From contig UQLR01000038.1 in the NCBI GenBank assembly GCA_900541975.1, positions 1-6,128 of the forward strand: a stretch of DNA of 6,128 nt, in the 5' to 3' direction. The position numbers were made by a program, and so were the translations under genes. A model generated the notes under the pieces. The model was not told where the DNA came from. It worked only from the letters and a program-made list of their open reading frames with translations, and did no database searches. Shown piece after piece: positions 1 to 5,777 of the stretch. Each line of letters starts with the position of its first letter. Within the stretch, counting starts at the first letter, position 1. This DNA is from an uncultured Oscillospiraceae bacterium. Lineage in GTDB: Bacteria; Bacillota; Clostridia; Oscillospirales; Acutalibacteraceae.

Positions 1-18
1 TATATTTTTTAGAATAAA

Positions 19-47
19 TTGACATTATATAGTAAAACAAATATAAT
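19..47 (+). promoter_or_regulatory. Perfect-consensus sigma-A promoter
   Basis: TTGACA at 19-24 and TATAAT at 42-47 are separated by exactly 17 bp, so both hexamers and the spacer match the housekeeping consensus at every position. Transcription would start near 53-55, leaving an untranslated leader of about 63 nt before the ATG at 117. It should drive the secreted-protein gene strongly. There is no room for a separate promoter between the hairpin at 535-576 and the next gene, so the ABC genes probably depend on this promoter by read-through, unless a promoter lies inside the first gene. Confidence 0.85.
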
Positions 48-67
48 TTAAGCATATAAACAGATAT

Positions 68-83
68 TTTATACGCGTATAAA
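68..83. promoter_or_regulatory. 16-bp perfect palindrome in the leader, possible operator
   Basis: TTTATACGCGTATAAA is a perfect 16-bp inverted repeat with no spacer. It lies about 14-30 nt downstream of the predicted transcription start and ahead of the ribosome site at 101-107. The position suits a repressor operator that blocks elongation at an otherwise very strong promoter. With no loop it would make a poor RNA hairpin, so a dimeric DNA-binding protein is more likely. The regulator is not in the window. Because the surroundings are very AT-rich, chance cannot be excluded. Confidence 0.5.
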
Positions 84-116
84 TATAAAAAAATACATGC
101 AAGGAGGTGACAAAAT

Positions 117-515
117 ATGCGCAGAAAAAAACTGCTTGCTGTTGCGGCTGCCGTGCTGATGCTCTCTGCCGCGGCCACCATGCCTGTATCTGCAGCATCA
201 AAGACATGGATGCTAAACGTGAGTCAGACGGAATCAAATGCCTATTTGTACAATTACAATGCCGGTAACGTGGAGTATTTGACCAACTATCCCTCCTCCC
301 ATGATGGTGTGAATCTTTATCTTTATTATAAAATTCCTGGAAAAAATTACGAAGAATCACACCATGTTTTCGCTGAACCCGGTGAAACTATAAAAGTAAC
401 ACGATGGGACCAGTACACAGGAAGCACTAGTACAGACTGGAAGGGCACAATGAACTCCTGGTGGTTTAACGGCAAAAACTGCGCGGCAAAAGGCAAGTTC
501 CACGCGTTTAATTAA
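117..515 (+). CDS. Small secreted protein of unknown function (possible ABC-linked peptide)
   Basis: The 132-residue product starts at an ATG preceded by AAGGAGG (101-107) at ideal spacing. It has a classical Sec signal peptide: basic MRRKK, an Ala/Leu-rich core at residues 6-20, and a V-S-A site at 24-26, giving a mature protein of about 106 residues. The mature part is rich in Tyr (10), Trp (5) and Asn, has a single Cys (near residue 122), and shows no lipobox, LPXTG or double-glycine leader. Alternating polar and aromatic residues and the closing W-K-G-T...W-W-F-N-G segment suggest a small beta-rich extracellular domain. I do not recognise the family. Small exported proteins beside ABC transporter genes, such as DUF2712 or lactococcin-972-like proteins, are the nearest analogy, by context rather than by clear similarity. 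A strong promoter lies upstream, and a hairpin plus a three-gene ABC locus lies downstream. That the protein is secreted is well supported; what it does is not. Confidence 0.88.
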   Translation: MRRKKLLAVAAAVLMLSAAATMPVSAASKTWMLNVSQTESNAYLYNYNAGNVEYLTNYPSSHDGVNLYLYYKIPGKNYEESHHVFAEPGETIKVTRWDQYTGSTSTDWKGTMNSWWFNGKNCAAKGKFHAFN

Positions 516-534
516 CAGATCTGCAAACCTACAA

Positions 535-576
535 TTGCCCCGCGTGTATTTCCCTTTGCACGCGGGGCAAATTTTT
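535..576 (+). terminator. Strong rho-independent terminator, probable attenuator
   Basis: The arms TTGCCCCGCGTG (535-546) and CACGCGGGGCAA (559-570) pair perfectly over 12 bp around a 12-nt loop, followed by ATTTTT. It lies 20 nt after the stop of the secreted-protein gene and about 26 nt before the start of the next gene. No promoter fits between them, so it probably ends most transcripts and lets a fraction through to the transporter genes. Confidence 0.9.
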
Positions 577-602
577 ACTCTTTACAGAAAGGAAGTGTGC
601 CT

Positions 603-2324
603 TTGGTTCTGTTTTTGAAAAGCCTGCAGGTCTTTTTCCGCCGCCGGCGCGTTTCTGTGGTAGCGCTTTTGCTGCTGGCGGGCATAACGGCTTATATGGT
701 GTACCAATGTTACTCTTACACCTTAAACTGGGATATTATGCGCTATCTTTCCGAAGTGCAAGCTGGAAGTCTGACCTTTTTTATTGTAAGCCTGTATATT
801 TCTTATGAATATATTTATGCGGTCCGCCACAGCGGGCTTGCAGAATGCGCCGCCGCGCACAGGCACGGCAAGGCACGGCTGTACGGCAGCGCTTTCTGCG
901 TGCCTGCCTGCCTGGTTTTTCTGCTGTTTTTCATCCCAAGCTGTTTTAATCTGGGCATTGCCATTGCCGGCGGTGTAACAGACCTTTCGTATTACGGGCA
1001 TATCCTAATGGTGAATTTTTTGGACATCTTCCTGCTGTGCCTGCTTGCAAGCCTGTTGGGCGGCTGCCTTGCGCTGCGGCTCAAACGCATACCGGCATAT
1101 GCCGTAATGGCGCTGGTCATCTTTATTTTAAGCCCCATGTCCGACATGTTGCCGGGTCTTGCAAGCGACCGCAGCCATATCAATTTCTGGCCTGCCAAAT
1201 GGATCTTCAGCAAGGTGCTGCCGCAAAATACCACGTGGATTACCGACTTCCAGTATGGTTTTTCCAACGAAACACTGCGCTGGAACCTGACGCTGTTCTG
1301 GTGCTTTTTGCTGCTGGCTTTGGCTTTGCCCGCTGTTTTAAAGAAAAAAAGCCGGGCGCGCCTTACAAGCGTATTGCTGTGCCTGCTTCTGGCAGGCGGC
1401 AACCTGCTTGGCTATTTTGCAGGCGGCAGCGAGATGAAGCTAGGACCCTACCCCGACAGCATCTCCCGCGGGGATTACGAATATTACCGCGACCATCCCC
1501 AAAAGCAGCAGGCAGCCGGCTTTACCGTTGCGGCTTATAATATGAACCTGCAAATTGGCCGGGCGCTGGACGCCACCGTACAAATGGCGCTTTCAGCCGC
1601 GCCGGCAAGCGGCGAATATATCTTTACGCTCTACCGTGGGTATGAGGTATCTTCTGTGACAGACGCAGGCGGAAGCCCGCTTTCTTATGTACGCGACGGC
1701 GACTACATAACGGTGCAGGCCCCGCCGTCCGGCAATACGGTGGTCCTGTGCTACAGCGGGTACAGCCCCATTTTATACAGCAACAGCCAGGCCGCGCTGC
1801 TGCCCGGATGTTTTCCGTATTATCCCATCGCGGGGTTTCACCATATAAACGAAGGCGAGCAGGGATATACGCCTGTAACAAACGGTTTTTCTTCCCAATT
1901 TACCGTGCGCGCCGGCGGCGGCAAGCCCGTTTACTGCAACCTGCCAGCCATAGAAGGAGAGAAAAACGCCTTTTCCGGCACAAGCGATTGCCTGACTTTA
2001 ATGCGCGGCTTTTTAACAGAAGAAGAAGAAAACGGTTTTCGCTTCTGTTCGCTGAGCATTGGCGGGTTTGAATCGCGTCCGATCGACGGCGATTATCTTG
2101 CAGAGCTGCAAAATGCCGTAACAAAAGCAGAGCAGGTTTCAAATGCGCCGCGGCATCTGGACCTGCGGGAAAAAAAGATTTTTCAAACCTATGATACTTT
2201 TGCCGGCTGGGCAGGGTATGGCCCCATGGTGGATTTGGGCGACCATATGATCCTGTGGTGCAACAACCGTGAATTTATCAACCAGTTTGCCCAAAACCTG
2301 GTAAAGGAGTTTTGCTATGCTTAA
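603..2324 (+). CDS. ABC-2-type membrane protein with M1-aminopeptidase-like ectodomain lacking catalytic motif
   Basis: The frame opens at a GTG at 597 (575 residues), but AGAAAGGAAG at 586-595 would leave only 1 nt to it. The TTG at 603 has normal spacing and gives 573 residues. Numbering from GTG: after a basic RRRR (15-18), about seven hydrophobic spans lie near 19-37, 57-75, 98-118, 136-160, 166-187, 229-248 and 257-276. An inside N-terminus then puts residues from about 280 to 575 outside the cell. That part (about 310-470) has the beta-strand pattern of the M1 aminopeptidase N-terminal domain, including Y-x-M-x-L at 314-318 and a PYYP motif at 407-410. No HExxH occurs anywhere, and the protein ends about where the catalytic domain should begin. 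Its 3' end overlaps the ABC ATPase start by 8 nt, so it is probably the permease partner. M1-like ectodomains fused to ABC-2 permeases are known; the lost peptidase half suggests a binding role. Membrane topology is well supported; the M1 relation rests on pattern only. Confidence 0.8.
   Translation: MVLFLKSLQVFFRRRRVSVVALLLLAGITAYMVYQCYSYTLNWDIMRYLSEVQAGSLTFFIVSLYISYEYIYAVRHSGLAECAAAHRHGKARLYGSAFCVPACLVFLLFFIPSCFNLGIAIAGGVTDLSYYGHILMVNFLDIFLLCLLASLLGGCLALRLKRIPAYAVMALVIFILSPMSDMLPGLASDRSHINFWPAKWIFSKVLPQNTTWITDFQYGFSNETLRWNLTLFWCFLLLALALPAVLKKKSRARLTSVLLCLLLAGGNLLGYFAGGSEMKLGPYPDSISRGDYEYYRDHPQKQQAAGFTVAAYNMNLQIGRALDATVQMALSAAPASGEYIFTLYRGYEVSSVTDAGGSPLSYVRDGDYITVQAPPSGNTVVLCYSGYSPILYSNSQAALLPGCFPYYPIAGFHHINEGEQGYTPVTNGFSSQFTVRAGGGKPVYCNLPAIEGEKNAFSGTSDCLTLMRGFLTEEEENGFRFCSLSIGGFESRPIDGDYLAELQNAVTKAEQVSNAPRHLDLREKKIFQTYDTFAGWAGYGPMVDLGDHMILWCNNREFINQFAQNLVKEFCYA
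2303..2324 (+). promoter_or_regulatory. Ribosome site inside the upstream gene with ATG/TAA overlap
   Basis: AAAGGAG at 2303-2309 lies inside the end of the membrane-protein gene, 7 nt before the ATPase ATG at 2317. The upstream stop TAA ends at 2324, so the two genes share 8 nt. This arrangement implies translational coupling and fixed stoichiometry between the two subunits. Confidence 0.75.
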
Positions 2325-3132
2325 AATAACAGACTGTACCAAAGTTTTTAAAAAGAAAAAAGCGCTTGATAACTTTTCAGCAGAGCTTGGGTATGGCATC
2401 TACGGCCTGCTTGGCCCAAACGGAGCAGGAAAAACCACTCTGATCCGCTGTATTTGCGGGCTGTACCGCCCCAAAAGCGGCAGCATTATAACAAACGGTG
2501 CTTCCATTGGTTATCTGCCGCAAAAATTTGGCATGTTCCGCGAGCTGACTGTTTTTGAAATGATGACGTATTTTGCCACTTTAAAAAATATACCCAAGCC
2601 AAAACAAAAGGCGCAAATTGAACAATATGTAGAAGAAGTAAACCTTTCCGACCGCATGCACGACCGCATTTCTTCACTTTCCGGCGGCATGGTGCGCCGT
2701 TTGGGGATTGCACAGGCAATGCTGGGCGAGCCGGAAATTATTCTATTTGACGAACCCACCGCGGGGTTGGACCCGGAGGAACGCATGCGGTTTAAAAATA
2801 TTTTTGCGCGCATAAAGCGGAATTGCACCGTAATGATCTCCACCCATATCGTGTCTGACGTAGAAGCCACCTGCGGGCATATTTTGATTATGGACAAAGG
2901 ACGATTGATTGCAGACGGCACAGGTGCGCAAATTGCACAGCTTGCAAAGGGGAAGGTCTACCTTCTGGAACAAAGCATGGAACAAAACCTGCACGGCAAC
3001 TTTTTCGTAAAAGACCGTACAGAGGAAAACGGGCGCGCAATGATCCGCGTGCTTTCGGCACAGGAACAGCCGGGAACGGTGCAGCCCCCCACTGTGGAGG
3101 ATGGTTTTTTATGCGCATTGAAAAAAATTTGA
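2317..3132 (+). CDS. ABC transporter ATP-binding protein (ABC-2 export type)
   Basis: This 271-residue protein is a complete nucleotide-binding subunit that would hydrolyse ATP at the inner face of the membrane to power its permease partners. Visible motifs in order are Walker A GPNGAGKTT (33-41), Q-loop Gln69 in Y-L-P-Q, signature LSGGM (121-125), Walker B I-I-L-F-D-E (141-146, catalytic Glu146), D-loop A-G-L-D (149-152) and switch His177 in S-T-H. Residues from about 205 on form the variable C-terminal tail found in ABC-2 ATPases of the CcmA/NatA/BcrA type. All catalytic residues are present. It overlaps the gene before by 8 nt and the gene after by 22 nt, so all three are probably made together. 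The export family assignment is firm. The substrate is not, with the secreted protein encoded upstream as the obvious candidate. Confidence 0.95.
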   Translation: MLKITDCTKVFKKKKALDNFSAELGYGIYGLLGPNGAGKTTLIRCICGLYRPKSGSIITNGASIGYLPQKFGMFRELTVFEMMTYFATLKNIPKPKQKAQIEQYVEEVNLSDRMHDRISSLSGGMVRRLGIAQAMLGEPEIILFDEPTAGLDPEERMRFKNIFARIKRNCTVMISTHIVSDVEATCGHILIMDKGRLIADGTGAQIAQLAKGKVYLLEQSMEQNLHGNFFVKDRTEENGRAMIRVLSAQEQPGTVQPPTVEDGFLCALKKI

Positions 3133-3773
3133 ACCTGCTTCGGCTTACCTATTACCATTTAAAAAGCCTGCGTTTTCTTTATTGGGTTCCGCTTGCTGTT
3201 TTATTTCTTTTACTTCCCGTGCTCAGTATAGAACATGTACGCAGCACCGGCATGAGCGAAACCACATTTTTAAAGAGTTTTATGGAATTGCAGCGGTATG
3301 TTCCATTTATGGCAACATGGTGGATTCTTTTTGGGCTGCGTGAATATGCGGAAGGCAATGGGAAAGAATTGCTGTATGTTTACAAACCTGGCCTTTTGCC
3401 AGACTTTTTTATGATCTTTATCTGGTATGCGCTGCATGTAACCGCACTTATTGCATTATATGGAATTTTTCTTGACAATTACTGGATGGATTATTTGCTG
3501 ATGATGGTGCAGTCGCTTGTCTTTGCTTCCGCCACACTTTTTCTAATGCTTCTGTGTAGGACAATTGCCATACCCTTTTTAATCAACGTGTTGTATGAAA
3601 TTTTCTGTATCTATTCCAATATGAGCACGCTTACCTATATCAACATGCTTTCTGTGAACCGGATAGAACAGATAGAAGATTTGCTTCTTCCCTATTTCCC
3701 GCTACTTATTTTTGCGCTTTTTCTGGCGGTCGGCGCAAATTTTCTTTACCGCAAGCGTGGGATTCTTTCGTAA
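3111..3773 (+). CDS. Six-span membrane protein, probable ABC-2 permease subunit
   Basis: The 220-residue product starts at an ATG inside the end of the ATPase gene (22-nt overlap), with GTGGAGG at 3094-3100 as its ribosome site. Hydrophobic spans lie near residues 22-40, 62-78, 98-120, 127-149, 151-168 and 191-213. That is the six-span layout of a half-size ABC-2 permease, with a basic N-terminus and a basic C-terminal R-K-R-G after the last span, as is common in that superfamily. There is no signal peptide, catalytic motif or extra domain. I do not recognise a specific family. By position it should form the membrane channel with the larger permease-like protein and the ATPase, or act as an immunity-type accessory. 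The operon ends here, followed by a terminator 14 nt after the stop. Confidence 0.82.
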   Translation: MRIEKNLNLLRLTYYHLKSLRFLYWVPLAVLFLLLPVLSIEHVRSTGMSETTFLKSFMELQRYVPFMATWWILFGLREYAEGNGKELLYVYKPGLLPDFFMIFIWYALHVTALIALYGIFLDNYWMDYLLMMVQSLVFASATLFLMLLCRTIAIPFLINVLYEIFCIYSNMSTLTYINMLSVNRIEQIEDLLLPYFPLLIFALFLAVGANFLYRKRGILS

Positions 3774-3786
3774 AAAATATTTTGTC

Positions 3787-3826
3787 AAAAAGCGACCCGG
3801 ACAAAACTGTACCGGGCCGCTTTTTT
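3787..3826. terminator. Bidirectional rho-independent terminator between convergent genes
   Basis: AAAAAGCG-A-CCCGG (3787-3800) pairs with CCGGG-C-CGCTTTTTT (3812-3826) with one A/C mismatch. The inner ACA/TGT bases extend the stem around a bulged A at 3811. Five A on the left and six T on the right give a U-tract in both directions. It ends the ABC operon on the + strand and the catalase fragment, whose stop is at 3840-3842, on the - strand. Confidence 0.85.
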
Positions 3827-3839
3827 GTATTTTACTTTT

Positions 3840-4394
3840 TTACCGCTTGTTGCAGTCTGGCATTTTGTTAAAGTCAGACATTTTTTCACAATCCCATTTT
3901 TTTTCGCGGTCCATACCTTTTTCCTCCGCCTTTTTTTCACATTTTTCTTTTTTATCGCATCTGTCAAACGATGGGTTAAACGCATAAAAGTTTTTGCTGT
4001 TGAGCTTATCGGTTGTAATACGCAAACCTTCTCCGAAACGCTGGTAGTGCACGACCTCTCTTGCACGCAAGAAACGGATCGGGTCTATTACGTCCGGGTC
4101 GTCTGTGAAACGAAGGATATTGTCATATGTGGTTCTGGCCTTTTGCTCGGCCGCCATATCCTCATGCAGATCTGTTATGACGTCGCCTTTAGACTGTAAA
4201 TATGCCGCCGTAAATGGAACACCCGCTGCAGACGACGGATAAATTCCCGTTGTATGGTCAACAAAATAAGCGTCAAAACCGGCTTCTTTAATTTGCTCCG
4301 GCGTAAGGTCACGGGTAAGCTGGTACACAATTGCACCAATCATTTCCAGATGCGCCAGTTCTTCGGTACCTACCGGAGGGTTACAGCGGCGCAT
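3840..4394 (-). pseudogene. Manganese catalase (CotJC-like) family, 5'-truncated
   Basis: Intact members are di-manganese catalases or spore-coat CotJC proteins that break down hydrogen peroxide. The open frame runs back to an ATG at 4535 (231 residues), but family similarity begins only at the GTEELAHLEM motif, residue 56 (about 4370). ATG 4394 is the closest in-frame start and has no convincing ribosome site. Numbered from 4535, four of the five expected metal ligands are present: Glu59 and His62 in E-x-x-H, Glu130 in AAEQKAR, and His163 in VVHYQRF. The last pair is 33 residues apart, as in the Lactobacillus plantarum enzyme. The N-terminal helix supplying the first Glu, roughly 60-70 residues, is missing. 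The C-terminus (about 178-231) is a Lys/Glu/Asp/Cys-rich tail. No cotJA or cotJB neighbour is visible. Family membership is certain; loss of function is inferred. Confidence 0.85.
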
Positions 4395-4458
4395 AGACGC
4401 ACAAAGCCTTACAGAAAAGCTATTGACCGCAATCTTCAAATACGATTTTGGCAGATAA

Positions 4459-4692
4459 CGCCGCAGACAGCTATACTTATGTGACGAAATAGAGTATAAT
4501 AAAGCCAGTGACAAATTGGAAGTTGTGGAGGACAACTATTATGAAGGGCATAAAAAACTTCATGAGCAGCTAAGTGATGAAATCTTTGTAGTATTAAGAG
4601 AAATGCCAGAAAGTGCTTATAACGATTTGTTTATGATGTTAAAAAAATTTGAGCAATTCCTTGACAAACAAATTTCTGAAAATAAAAATTGA
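4459..4692 (+). pseudogene. C-terminal remnant of an unknown protein (77 codons open)
   Basis: After a TAA at 4456-4458 a frame stays open for 77 codons to TGA at 4690-4692. The translated stretch is strongly protein-like: Glu/Lys-rich and helical, for example RRRQLYLCDEIEYNK at its start and FEQFLDKQISENKN at its end. It has no ATG in frame before its internal methionines and no ribosome site at a plausible start. The in-frame TTG and GTG near 4518-4526 lack a Shine-Dalgarno sequence. I take it as the 3' end of a gene whose front was lost at the catalase junction. The same frame also reads on upstream of the TAA, so a nonsense mutation is an alternative. I do not recognise the family; the all-helical character resembles small regulatory or accessory proteins of integrative elements. 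Confidence 0.5.
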
Positions 4693-4718
4693 TAATAGCT
4701 ATTTATACGAAATATTAT
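4689..4718 (+). promoter_or_regulatory. Candidate promoter for the CPBP gene
   Basis: TTGATA (4689-4694) and TATTAT (4713-4718) are separated by 18 bp, each one mismatch from the sigma-A consensus. Transcription would begin near 4725, just ahead of the paired inverted repeats at 4731-4762 and about 60 nt before the start at 4786. The region is very AT-rich, so other hexamer pairs are possible. Confidence 0.4.
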
Positions 4719-4730
4719 TTTTTGCTTTTT

Positions 4731-4762
4731 TGTATAGCGCATATACAGTATAGAAACTATAC
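4731..4762. promoter_or_regulatory. Two adjacent inverted repeats, probable operator
   Basis: TGTATA-gcgca-TATACA (4731-4747) is followed with no gap by GTATAG-aaa-CTATAC (4748-4762). Both are perfect inverted repeats and share the GTATA core, with GTATAG occurring at 4732 and 4748 (16 bp apart, about 1.5 helical turns). They sit just downstream of the likely transcription start of the CPBP gene. Two related half-site pairs in tandem suggest cooperative binding by a dimeric repressor. The regulator is not identified in the window. Confidence 0.5.
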
Positions 4763-4785
4763 AGATGATATGGGGGGAGAAAATT

Positions 4786-5580
4786 TTGACTGATAAAAAA
4801 ATTATAGTGCATTTTACTGTCCTAACATTTTGTATAGCCTATCTTGTATCAAGCAGTTTAATTGTTCTTGGAAAATTGGGATATAGAGTTTATGGTTTAG
4901 TTAATACGTTACCGCAATTTTGTATGGATATTCCTTTTGCAATCTATATTCTGTCACCGGCTATTGCCTCTTACTTCGTCTTAAAGAAAAATAACAAAAC
5001 AATAAACATTTGGGAATGGTTAAAAACTGTTTTTTACGTTAAAAACAACATATACCCGTATTTCTTTGTTGTTGCAGGACTTATTCTGTACTTTTCAATA
5101 CACGCTCTTATTATAGGAAGTGTAGAATTAACGCTCCCATTTTATACATTTTTTCTTTCCTTACCAGGTAATCTTTTTATCGGAGGCTTGGAGGAAACAG
5201 GTTGGGCATATATTTTGCAACCAGGACTGAATAAGAAATTTGGTTATGTTCTATCTTGTATCTTATCCGGTATTATTTGGATTGCATGGCATATTCCGCT
5301 TTTTTTCATACCAGGAACAAATCATGAAGAAGGACTTATCAATTTTGGAATGTTTGCCATACAATGTATGGCTTTGAGGTTTTTCTTTGGAGCAATCTGC
5401 AAAATATCGGGCAAAAGCTATGTGTTCATGTGCGTACTATTTCATACCTTGTTTAATGCTGCTTATTCTGTTTTTGCAACTACTACAACATCTTGGGCAG
5501 GAACTGTTGTAGCAAATACTGTGATTGTATTTGTTTCGATTTTAACAGTTGTGATATACAGCAAAAAAGCAGACGAATAG
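4786..5580 (+). CDS. CPBP (Abi) family intramembrane metalloprotease-like protein
   Basis: The frame can start at ATG 4765 (271 residues), but that ATG has no ribosome site, whereas GGGGGAG at 4773-4779 is well placed for the TTG at 4786. That start gives 264 residues, numbered here. The protein is strongly hydrophobic, with spans near 9-29, 50-66, 92-111, 118-134, 154-175, 187-205, 212-230 and 240-258. CPBP motifs are present: Glu136-Glu137 in GGLEETGW, W-x-x-x-H ending at His169, and H-x-x-x-N at His220/Asn224. The usual Arg of EExxxR is Ala141, so this is a variant of motif 1. The family includes CAAX-processing enzymes and bacteriocin self-immunity proteins; the substrate here cannot be told. 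Base composition is more AT-rich than in the ABC operon, suggesting acquisition. A tandem inverted repeat precedes it, and a degraded KTR gene follows 29 nt after its stop. Confidence 0.85.
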   Translation: MTDKKIIVHFTVLTFCIAYLVSSSLIVLGKLGYRVYGLVNTLPQFCMDIPFAIYILSPAIASYFVLKKNNKTINIWEWLKTVFYVKNNIYPYFFVVAGLILYFSIHALIIGSVELTLPFYTFFLSLPGNLFIGGLEETGWAYILQPGLNKKFGYVLSCILSGIIWIAWHIPLFFIPGTNHEEGLINFGMFAIQCMALRFFFGAICKISGKSYVFMCVLFHTLFNAAYSVFATTTTSWAGTVVANTVIVFVSILTVVIYSKKADE

Positions 5581-5609
5581 TATGAGTAAATCAATGGTGA
5601 GGGGTTAGT

Positions 5610-5710
5610 ATGAAAAAATAGAATGGTTTCTATGCTCTATTTGTAAAAGTAAGACACGAATAAAATTGTGGGAAGATACAGAACTTAAAAACTTCTTGAT
5701 GAGTGGATAA
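5610..5710 (+). pseudogene. Cys-rich KTR family small protein, frameshifted and truncated
   Basis: The ATG at 5610 has GAGGGG upstream (5599-5604), but it reads M-K-K then TAG. The next frame gives E-K-I-E-W-F-L-C-S-I-C-K-S-K-T-R and D-T-E-L-K-N-F, the characteristic W-x-x-C-x-x-C-x-x-K-T-R opening of Cys-rich KTR proteins. Six A follow the ATG where seven would restore M-K-K-I-E-W, so a single A has been lost from a homopolymer. The second CPKC-type cysteine pair that normally follows N-F-P-L is absent, and the frame stops at TAA 5708-5710. From the C-C-KTR pattern these proteins are probably small zinc-ribbon-like cargo of Firmicutes mobile elements. Their function is not established. Confidence 0.65.
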
Positions 5711-5759
5711 ACGAGTCTGCTAAGTAAATTCCAGTTTGTGAAACTAATTGAATAACCCA

Positions 5760-5772
5760 CCGCCACCGGCGG
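5760..5772 (+). repeat. Short GC-rich hairpin CCGCC-acc-GGCGG
   Basis: This is a 5-bp perfect stem with a 3-nt loop, in an otherwise AT-rich stretch just before the terminator at 5778-5813. There is no T-tract, so it is not a terminator by itself. It may be an extra 3' stabilising hairpin or simply part of the element's non-coding sequence. Confidence 0.4.
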
Positions 5773-5777
5773 CAGCG

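Noticed and set aside
117..515. Lantibiotic or double-glycine bacteriocin precursor
   Set aside because: It has a Sec signal peptide, one Cys in total and no GG leader, and no modification enzyme gene is nearby.
992..1402. 136-codon - strand frame and the 1037-1540 + strand frame
   Set aside because: Both are shadows of the permease gene, which has coherent membrane spans and a matching operon layout.
597..2324. Reading the large membrane protein as an active M1 aminopeptidase
   Set aside because: No HExxH and no downstream Glu exist in the frame. Only the N-terminal-domain-like pattern is present.
3712..4199. Open frames of 91 and 124 codons on the + strand
   Set aside because: They run antisense to the manganese catalase, whose conserved motifs are on the other strand. 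The Phe-rich translation mirrors the catalase Lys/Glu tail.
4540..4572. Ten-codon open frame starting at ATG 4540 after GTGGAGG
   Set aside because: The ribosome-like sequence is part of the longer remnant frame, and the peptide is too short to support.
5582..5608. Eight-codon open frame between the CPBP and KTR genes
   Set aside because: It lacks its own ribosome site and overlaps the ribosome site of the KTR gene. It is most likely chance.
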